Below, one piece after another: positions 35,084-41,389 of a DNA stretch of 41,389 nucleotides. The DNA comes from Pseudomonadota bacterium (GTDB taxonomy: Bacteria; Pseudomonadota; Gammaproteobacteria; Burkholderiales; Burkholderiaceae_C), in assembly GCA_018242005.1 (NCBI GenBank), contig JAFECU010000305.1, forward strand, positions 1-41,389, read 5' to 3'. Position numbers and translations under genes: made by a program. The stretch's first letter is position 1; each line of letters begins with the position of its first letter. The notes beneath the pieces were generated by a model. The model saw nothing but the letters and a program-made list of their open reading frames with translations. It searched no databases and was not told where the DNA came from.

Positions 35084-36044
35084 GCCCGTTCCCGCCATCG
35101 CTCTGGCCGGTCCCACGGCGTCGGGCAAGACGGCCGCGGCCTTCGCCATTGCCGAGGCCCTGGCGCCGCGGCTGCCAGTGGAGATCATCAGCGTGGATTC
35201 GGCCCTGGTGTACCGCGGCATGGACATTGGCACGGCCAAGCCCACGCCGCAGGAACTGGCGGCCGTGCCGCACCACCTGATCGACATTCGCGACCCTTCG
35301 CGGGCCTACAGCGCGGCCGAGTTCGTACAGGACGCCACGCGGCTCATCGAAGAAATCCGCGCGCGCGGCGCCCTGCCGCTGCTGGTGGGCGGCACCATGC
35401 TGTACTTCAAGGCACTGATGGACGGCATCGACGACATGCCCGCCGCCGACCCCGCCGTGCGCACCCGGCTGGAGCAGCAGGCTGCGGCACAGGGCTGGCC
35501 CGCCATGCATGCCGAGCTGGCGCGCGTGGACCCGGTCACGGCCGCGCGCCTGGCGCCCGGCGACAGCCAGCGCATTCAGCGCGCGCTGGAGGTCTGGCAT
35601 GTCTCGGGCCGGCCGCTATCGAGCTTTCACAAATCAAAAACAATAGTTGCCGGCGTCCGCCCCGTAAGTGCTAGTGCCCTTTTTTCCTTGGAACCGCAAG
35701 ACCGCGCCTGGCTGCACGAGCGCATTGCCCAGCGCTTTCACGCCATGCTGGCCGCGGGCTTCCTCGACGAGGTGCTGCGCCTGCGCGCGCGGGGCGACCT
35801 GCATGCCGACCTGCCCAGCATGCGCTGCGTGGGCTACCGCCAGGCCTGGGAATCGCTCGACGGCCTGCACCCCATGGCCAGCCTGCCCGAGCGCGGCATT
35901 GCCGCCACGCGCCAGCTGGCCAAGCGCCAGATCACCTGGCTGCGCGGCATGCCCGGGCGCCACGTCATCGCCTGCGATGCCCCGGGCGCCACGGCGCAGC
36001 TGGTGCGCGCCGTGTGCGACCGAGTGCCGGGCGGCGGCGCGTGA
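35073..36044 (+). CDS. miaA: tRNA dimethylallyltransferase
   Basis: A 323-residue enzyme that adds a dimethylallyl group to A37 of tRNAs reading UNN codons. P-loop GPTASGKT is at 13-20, [16 protein letters not shown] at about 41-56, and the [10 protein letters not shown] motif follows. A dispersed palindrome is embedded in frame in the variable C-terminal part, covering about residues 186-206 ([17 protein letters not shown] region), where family members vary. The catalytic regions are intact. It overlaps the upstream MFS gene and the next ABC gene. Confidence 0.95.
   Translation: MAAEPVPAIALAGPTASGKTAAAFAIAEALAPRLPVEIISVDSALVYRGMDIGTAKPTPQELAAVPHHLIDIRDPSRAYSAAEFVQDATRLIEEIRARGALPLLVGGTMLYFKALMDGIDDMPAADPAVRTRLEQQAAAQGWPAMHAELARVDPVTAARLAPGDSQRIQRALEVWHVSGRPLSSFHKSKTIVAGVRPVSASALFSLEPQDRAWLHERIAQRFHAMLAAGFLDEVLRLRARGDLHADLPSMRCVGYRQAWESLDGLHPMASLPERGIAATRQLAKRQITWLRGMPGRHVIACDAPGATAQLVRAVCDRVPGGGA
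35628..35690 (+). repeat. Dispersed palindrome (copy 7) inside miaA
   Basis: AATAGTTGCCGGCG is followed by GTAAGTGCTAGTGCCC and a T run, in the consensus orientation. The copy is in frame, contains no stop, and is more AT-rich than the rest of miaA. Confidence 0.65.
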
Positions 36045-36049
36045 CACCC

Positions 36050-36706
<657 letters not shown>

Positions 36707-36715
36707 CCGCGAGGC

Positions 36716-37144
36716 TTACTCGATCGCCAGGCGCTGCGTCTTGTTGCCCTGCTTCTTGGGCAGCGTGAGCGTGAGCACGCCGTTGTCATACCTGGCCTTG
36801 GCCTGGGCCGCGTCCACCTCCAAGGGCAGCTGGAAGCTGCGCGCCACGGAGCCGTAGTAGCGCTCGCTGCGCAGCAGCTTCTCGCCATCCTTCTTCTGGT
36901 CGTGCTGGCGCACCTCGGCACGCAGGCTGACCACGTTGCCGTCGATGGAGACATTGATGTCCTCCTTGGGCACGCCCGGCACCTCGGCATGCACGGTGTA
37001 GGCGGCGTCGTCCTCCTTCACGTCGATCTTGATCTGCGAGGGCTCGGGCAACGCGTCGCCATGCAGCGGGCGCACATAGAAACCGGGGGCGAAGTCCTTG
37101 AAGAAATCGTCGAACAGGCTGCCACGGCTGATCAGTGAATTCAT
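36716..37144 (-). CDS. Hsp20 / alpha-crystallin small heat-shock protein
   Basis: A 142-residue cytoplasmic chaperone that holds unfolded proteins. The alpha-crystallin domain (about 38-130) has the DINVSIDGNVVSLRAEV and DNGVLTLTLPK segments, and the family signature A..DNGVL is present. AAGGAG precedes the ATG. A sigma32-like promoter lies upstream (37225-37253). It is inserted between an ABC ATPase and its presumed permease, in opposite orientation. Confidence 0.93.
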   Translation of the reverse strand: MNSLISRGSLFDDFFKDFAPGFYVRPLHGDALPEPSQIKIDVKEDDAAYTVHAEVPGVPKEDINVSIDGNVVSLRAEVRQHDQKKDGEKLLRSERYYGSVARSFQLPLEVDAAQAKARYDNGVLTLTLPKKQGNKTQRLAIE

Positions 37145-37224
37145 GATGAAACTCCTTGCTTGACACTAGAAAAACAATGAACCCCAGGGGGCTGCCCGGA
37201 AGGCCAACCCTGCCTGTTGAAACG

Positions 37225-37253
37225 TATATAGGCCCCTGGCCCCGCGCTTCAAG
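37225..37253 (-). promoter_or_regulatory. Sigma32-like heat-shock promoter of hsp20
   Basis: On the minus strand CTTGAAG (-35, 37247-37253), a 14-base spacer, and CCTATATA (-10, 37225-37232) match the heat-shock consensus CTTGAA / CCCCATNT reasonably well, about 80 bases upstream of the start codon. Confidence 0.6.
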
Positions 37254-37347
37254 GGCTTGAAATTCCGCCCATTTGACCTGGCGCAAACCCCGCGCATGGC
37301 CCGGCCGCGCCGCACAGGCGCCACACAACCGACACACAATCACCCCC

Positions 37348-39936
37348 ATGCTGCCCGCCCTGCTGCGCACCTTTTCCTGGCGTGAACTGCGGCGCCACCC
37401 CTGGCGCAGCGCCGCCGCCGTGGCCGCCGTCATGCTGGGCGTGGCCCTGGGGTTTGCGGTGCATGTGATCAACGCCTCGGCGCTTCAGGAATTCAGCCAG
37501 GCCGTGCGCACCGTGCAGGGCCGGCCCGACCTGGAGCTGCGCGCCACGCGCGGCAGCCTGCCCGAGTCGCTCTACGGCCTGGTCGCAGCCCAGCCTCAGG
37601 TGCAGCTGGCAAGCCCCTGGCTGGAACTGACCGTGCGCGCGAGCAGCGACTCGGCCCCTGCGGGCGTGGCGCTGCGCCTGCTGGGCGCGGACGCGCTGCT
37701 GCTGCCCACCATGGCCCCGGCCCTGGCGCCACGCGTGTTCGACGGCGGCAACCGGCTGGCCATGCTGGCGCCGGCCACGGTGTTCCTCAACCCCGCGGCG
37801 CAGCAGGCGCTGGGCCTGGTGGGCACGGCCGGCGACACGCCGCTCACGCTGCGCGCGGGCCTGGCCACGCACAGCGTGCGGGTGGCCGGCACCGTAGCCG
37901 CGGGTGGGCCGCCGCTGGCGCTGATGGACATTGGCGCGGCGCAGGATCTGCTGGGCCGCGGCGGCCAGCTCACGCGCATAGACCTGCGGCTGCGCCCCGG
38001 CGCAACACCCTCCGGGCTGCAGGCATCGCTGGCCGCGCTGCCCGGCTGGCCCCCTGGCGTGCAGTTCGCCGCGCCGCAGGACGCCGTGGCGCGCGTGGAC
38101 AACCTCTCGCGCGCCTACCGCGTCAACCTCACGGTGCTGGCGCTGGTGGCGCTGTTCACGGGCACGTTCCTGGTGTTCTCGGTGCTGGCGCTCAGCGTGG
38201 CGCAGCGCGCGCCGCAGCTGGCGCTGCTGGCCGTGCTGGGCGCCACGCCGCGCGAACGGCTGGCGCTGGTGCTGCTCGAATCCTGCGCACTGGGCCTGGT
38301 GGGCAGCGTGGCGGGCATTGCGCTGGGCACGTTGCTGGCGGCGCTGGCGCTCAGGCTGCTCGGCGGCGACCTCGGCGGGGGCTACTTTGCCGGCGTGCAG
38401 CCGGCGCTGCAGTGGAGCCTGTCCGCCGCCCTGGTCTACGGCCTGCTGGGCATGGTCGCGGCGCTGGCGGGCGGCTGGTGGCCGGCGCGCCAGGCCCAGC
38501 GGCTGCCGCCGGCACAGACGCTCAAGGGCCTGGGCAGCCAGCGCGGGCGCACAGGCCCTGCCTGGGTTGCACTTGTTTTGATAGCTGCCAGCGCTTTAAT
38601 GGCAACCGCTCCGCCCATTTTTGGCATTCCATTGGCGGCCTATGTGTCGGTCGGCCTGCTGCTGGTCGGCGGCATGGCACTGCTGCCCTGGCTGGTGCAG
38701 GCACTGCTTGCCCGCCTGTCCCCGCTGGCCGCGCGCAACGCGCCGGCCCTGCTGGCCCTGGAGCGCGCGCGCCGCATGCCCGCAGGAGCGGCCGTTGCCG
38801 TGGGCGGCGTGGTGGCCGCGCTGAGCCTGGCCGTGGCCCTGACGGTAATGGTGAGCAGTTTTCGTGGATCGCTGGGCCAATGGCTGGACAGCGTGCTGCC
38901 CGCGCCGCTCTACCTGCGCGCCGCAGGTGGTGCAAGCGGCGACGATGCCGCTGTGTTCCCGCCCGGCTTTGCCGCTGCGCTGGCCGCCCTGCCCGGCGTG
39001 GCACGCGTGCAGGCGCTGCGCACCAGCAGCCTGCAGCTGGAGCCCGACCGCCCCGCCGTGGCACTGCTGGCCCGCCCACTGGGCCATGACCCGGCCCAGG
39101 CCCTGCCGCTGGTGGGCGCCGCCCTGCCCGTGCCGCCGGATCGCGTGGGCGTGTACGTAAGCGAGGCCGTCGTGGCCCTGTACGGCGTCAGGGCGGGCGC
39201 GGACTGGCCCGCGTTATCCAAGGCTTTCAGGCGTCCAGCGACTGATGGCAAAGCGCCAGAAACTACATTTTTCATAGCTGGCGTGTGGCGCGACTATGCG
39301 CGCCAGCATGGCGCCGTTGCGCTCGACAGCCAGGACTTTGCACGCCTGAGCGGCGACGCACGCACCAGCGATCTGGTGCTGTGGCCCGCACCCGGCCTGA
39401 ACGCCGACGCGCTGCGCGCCCAGGTGCTGGCCCAGGCCCGCCTGAGCCTGGGCGAGGCCGCCGCCGCGGCGCTGGAATTCAGCTCGGCCGAGGCCATACG
39501 CGCGCGCTCGCTGGCCATCTTCGACCGCAGCTTTGCCGTCACCTACTGGCTGCAGGCCGTGGCCATTGCCATCGGGCTGTTTGGCGTGGCGGCCAGCTTC
39601 AGCGCCCAGGTGCTGGCGCGGCGCAAGGAGTTCGGCCTGCTCGCCCATCTGGGCCTGACGCGGCGGCAGATTCTGGCGGTGGTCGCCGCCGAGGGCGCGG
39701 CGTGGACGGCCGTGGGCGCGCTGGCCGGCCTGCTGCTGGGCCTGGCCGTGGCAGCGGTGCTGGTGCATGTGGTCAACCCGCAGAGCTTTCACTGGACCAT
39801 GCAGCTCGCCCTGCCCTGGCCGCGCCTGGCGGCCCTGGCGGGCGCCGTGGTGGTCGTGGGCACGTTCACGGCCTGGTTCGCCGGCCGCATGGCCGCGGCG
39901 CGCGATGCGGTGCTGGCCGTGAAGGAAGACTGGTAG
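37348..39936 (+). CDS. FtsX-type ABC permease (large, two-unit)
   Basis: An 862-residue inner-membrane permease. TM1 is at about 22-42, a large periplasmic domain follows, then an FtsX block (about 250-385), a central TM pair (about 400-460), a second periplasmic domain, and a C-terminal FtsX block (about 725-850). It has the same class layout as the permease at 3505 and should work with the ATPase at 36050 in exporting or extracting a lipid-linked substrate. Two dispersed palindromes lie in its coding region (near residues 409-428 and 626-645). Start MLPALLRTF; an upstream 25-codon extension is not supported. Confidence 0.88.
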   Translation: MLPALLRTFSWRELRRHPWRSAAAVAAVMLGVALGFAVHVINASALQEFSQAVRTVQGRPDLELRATRGSLPESLYGLVAAQPQVQLASPWLELTVRASSDSAPAGVALRLLGADALLLPTMAPALAPRVFDGGNRLAMLAPATVFLNPAAQQALGLVGTAGDTPLTLRAGLATHSVRVAGTVAAGGPPLALMDIGAAQDLLGRGGQLTRIDLRLRPGATPSGLQASLAALPGWPPGVQFAAPQDAVARVDNLSRAYRVNLTVLALVALFTGTFLVFSVLALSVAQRAPQLALLAVLGATPRERLALVLLESCALGLVGSVAGIALGTLLAALALRLLGGDLGGGYFAGVQPALQWSLSAALVYGLLGMVAALAGGWWPARQAQRLPPAQTLKGLGSQRGRTGPAWVALVLIAASALMATAPPIFGIPLAAYVSVGLLLVGGMALLPWLVQALLARLSPLAARNAPALLALERARRMPAGAAVAVGGVVAALSLAVALTVMVSSFRGSLGQWLDSVLPAPLYLRAAGGASGDDAAVFPPGFAAALAALPGVARVQALRTSSLQLEPDRPAVALLARPLGHDPAQALPLVGAALPVPPDRVGVYVSEAVVALYGVRAGADWPALSKAFRRPATDGKAPETTFFIAGVWRDYARQHGAVALDSQDFARLSGDARTSDLVLWPAPGLNADALRAQVLAQARLSLGEAAAAALEFSSAEAIRARSLAIFDRSFAVTYWLQAVAIAIGLFGVAASFSAQVLARRKEFGLLAHLGLTRRQILAVVAAEGAAWTAVGALAGLLLGLAVAAVLVHVVNPQSFHWTMQLALPWPRLAALAGAVVVVGTFTAWFAGRMAAARDAVLAVKEDW
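38572..38632 (+). repeat. Dispersed palindrome (copy 8) inside the permease
   Basis: TTGATAGCTGCCAGCGCTTT is followed by GGCAACCGCTCCGCCC and ATTTTT, close to the family consensus on its left arm. It is in frame and encodes part of a hydrophobic helix. Confidence 0.6.
39225..39282 (-). repeat. Dispersed palindrome (copy 9) inside the permease
   Basis: On the minus strand GTAGTTTCTGGCGCTTTGCC is followed by GTCGCTGGACGCC. It is in frame in a variable periplasmic part of the permease. Confidence 0.6.
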
Positions 39937-39945
39937 ACGCGCACA

Positions 39946-41025
39946 ATGCGACCTATGCCTACCACCAACACCCCCACCGGCGGCCGCTGGCTGCACCAGG
40001 CCATCGCCCGCATCGAGGCCGACTACCAGCGCAGCGCCGACACGCACCTGATACCGCTGCCACTGCCCGCGTTCACCGCGGCGGGCATTGACCTATACCT
40101 GAAGGACGAATCCACCCACCCCACGGGCAGCCTCAAGCACCGGCTGGCGCGTTCTCTGTTCCTGTACGCACTGTGCAATGGCTGGGTGGGCGAGGGCTCG
40201 ACCATCGTCGAGGCCTCGAGCGGATCGACGGCCGTGAGCGAGGCCTACTTTGCGCGCCTGCTGGGCCTGCCCTTCGTGGCCGTGATGCCGCGCAGCACCT
40301 CGGCCGAAAAGATCGCTCTCATCGAGTTCTACGGCGGACGCTGCCACTTCGTGGAGAGCGCGGGCCAGGTCTACGAGGCCGCGCACGCCGTCGCCGCACA
40401 AACGGGCGGCCACTACATGGACCAGTTCACCTACGCCGAGCGCGCCACCGACTGGCGCGGCAACAACAACATCGCCGAGAGCATGTTCAGCCAGATGCAG
40501 CGCGAGCGCCACCCCGTGCCGCGCTGGGTCGTGGTGGGTGCCGGAACGGGCGGCACCAGCGCGACGATAGGCCGCTACGTGCGCTACCAGCGGCACGCCA
40601 CCGAGGTGTGCGTGGCGGACCCGGCCGGCTCGGTGTTCGGCGCCTACCACCGCACGGGCGACGTCACGCTCACCGCCCCCGGCTCGCGCATCGAGGGCAT
40701 AGGCCGCCCGCGCGTGGAGCCCAGCTTCATCCGCACGCTGATCGACCGCATGGAGGAGGTGCAGGACCTGGACTCCATCGCCGCCATGCGCGCGCTGTCT
40801 GCGTTGCTGGGTCGGCGCGTGGGGCCGTCCACGGGCACCAACTTCGTGGTCATGCTGCAACTGGCGCAGGAGATGCGCAGGCGCGGCGAGCGGGGCTCCA
40901 TCCTCTCGCTGCTGTGCGACGCGGGCGAGCGCTACCTGCCCACCTACCACGATGCCGCCTGGGTGCAGCGCACCCTGGGCGACTGCGCACCGGCAGAGCA
41001 GCGGATGCAGGTGCTGCTGGCGTGA
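39946..41025 (+). CDS. PLP-dependent cysteine synthase / Cds1-like enzyme
   Basis: A 359-residue fold-type II PLP enzyme. The PLP lysine is K64 in TGSLKHRLA. Asn/Ser contacts lie in [15 protein letters not shown], and the phosphate loop is [14 protein letters not shown]. It resembles the cysteine synthase-related group that includes L-cysteine desulfhydrase Cds1, not canonical CysK or CysM. Both synthase and desulfhydrase activity are possible. Met1 at 39946 or Met4 at 39955 may start translation; no good ribosome binding site decides it. The stop overlaps the next gene (GTGA). Confidence 0.85.
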   Translation: MRPMPTTNTPTGGRWLHQAIARIEADYQRSADTHLIPLPLPAFTAAGIDLYLKDESTHPTGSLKHRLARSLFLYALCNGWVGEGSTIVEASSGSTAVSEAYFARLLGLPFVAVMPRSTSAEKIALIEFYGGRCHFVESAGQVYEAAHAVAAQTGGHYMDQFTYAERATDWRGNNNIAESMFSQMQRERHPVPRWVVVGAGTGGTSATIGRYVRYQRHATEVCVADPAGSVFGAYHRTGDVTLTAPGSRIEGIGRPRVEPSFIRTLIDRMEEVQDLDSIAAMRALSALLGRRVGPSTGTNFVVMLQLAQEMRRRGERGSILSLLCDAGERYLPTYHDAAWVQRTLGDCAPAEQRMQVLLA

Positions 41026-41389
41026 TAGCCCGCCGCACGCTGCTGGCCCTCGGTGCCCTGGGCACCCTGAGCGGCGGCGCCGGTGCATTGCCGCCACGCA
41101 CCCTGGTCTTTCCGAACGACCATGGCAGCCATCCCGGACTGCGCACCGAATGGTGGTACGTCACCGGCCAGGCACGCGCCGAGGGGCGGCTGTGGGGCTT
41201 TCAGATCACGTTCTTCCGCTCGCGCGTCGATGCTGCGCAAGACATGCATTCGGCCTTCGCGGCACCCCAGCTGATCTTTGCTCATGCCGCGCTGACCGAC
41301 GTGCAGGGCCAGCGCCAGCTGCACGACCAGCGCATCGCGCGCGCGGGCTTTGGCATTGCGCAGGCGGTGGAGGGCGACTGCGACATCCG
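41022..41389 (+). CDS. CrtC/AttH-like lipocalin-fold protein (partial)
   Basis: The first 122 codons of a gene cut by the window end. The GTG start overlaps the stop of the PLP gene. A short Arg-rich leader and hydrophobic segment (residues 1-22) suggest a signal peptide or Tat-like leader ([10 protein letters not shown]). The mature part has [20 protein letters not shown] and [10 protein letters not shown], the hallmark of carotenoid 1,2-hydratase/AttH proteins. In att-type clusters, AttH accompanies an ABC ATPase and FtsX-type permeases, which fits the genes here. The role of the group is not established. Confidence 0.85.
   Translation, partial: MIARRTLLALGALGTLSGGAGALPPRTLVFPNDHGSHPGLRTEWWYVTGQARAEGRLWGFQITFFRSRVDAAQDMHSAFAAPQLIFAHAALTDVQGQRQLHDQRIARAGFGIAQAVEGDCDI

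Noticed and set aside
33608-35287. 559-codon minus-strand frame over the MFS gene and start of miaA
   Set aside because: Gln/His/Arg-rich shadow of plus-strand genes with strong family motifs.
37268-37282. FNR-type box (TTGACCTGGCGCAA) upstream of hsp20
   Set aside because: The second half-site does not match ATCAA at two positions, and a sigma32-like promoter explains the region better.

Overview
The window is 41 kb of GC-rich, gene-dense bacterial chromosome with little intergenic space and many ATGA or GTGA start/stop overlaps. Protein content, codon use and the short dispersed palindromes between genes suggest a betaproteobacterium of the family Comamonadaceae (Acidovorax, Alicycliphilus or Diaphorobacter type). 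That placement is inference from pattern recognition, not from a database search. No rRNA, phage, CRISPR array or intact insertion sequence was seen.

Region by region. (1) 60-2941, minus strand: a small Trp-rich hypothetical, an APH-like/P-loop kinase fusion, a TraR/DksA-type zinc-finger protein and a group II truncated hemoglobin. A 171-bp MITE-like element sits between the last two. (2) 3100-6057: a Gly-rich surface lipoprotein and an orphan YbbP-like ABC permease. (3) 6091-16615: a nearly complete selenocysteine/formate dehydrogenase island. It holds fdhD (divergent), fdnGHI with an in-frame UGA at codon 196 of fdnG followed by a clear bacterial SECIS hairpin, fdhE, selA, selB and, 9 bases after selB, selC (tRNA-Sec). 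Only selD is missing from the window. (4) 16705-20852: DUF488, a DUF2945-type protein, and the ferrous iron operon feoA-feoB-Cys-rich membrane protein behind a Fur-box-like site, flanked by two paralogous YkgJ-type cysteine-cluster genes. (5) 20849-28822: a kynurenine formamidase; then, on the minus strand, a BMP-type (nucleoside/purine) ABC importer of four genes ending in a strong terminator, followed by a Rieske oxygenase translationally coupled to an adenine deaminase-type enzyme. (6) 28940-33777: a Cache/PAS-like/GGDEF diguanylate cyclase, a Crp/Fnr regulator with an FNR-type box in its upstream region, a general porin, and a HIT protein. (7) 33833-41389: a Bcr/CflA efflux pump, miaA, an ABC ATPase, a convergently placed hsp20 with a sigma32-like promoter, an FtsX-type permease, a Cds1/cysteine synthase-like PLP enzyme and the start of a CrtC/AttH-like lipocalin-fold gene that runs off the window.

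How the parts work together. The Sec island should make and use its own selenoprotein: SelA charges SelC with selenium, SelB delivers it at the fdnG UGA, FdhD and FdhE mature the enzyme, and FdnGHI passes electrons from periplasmic formate to quinone. The purine block can be read as import, deamination and possibly hydroxylation of purines. The most distinctive non-coding signal is a degenerate ~50-bp palindrome found nine times. It lies in intergenic gaps, at gene starts, and inside miaA and the FtsX-type permease. Three other repeat types (a MITE-like element, a post-stop repeat, and REP-like inverted repeats) are also present.
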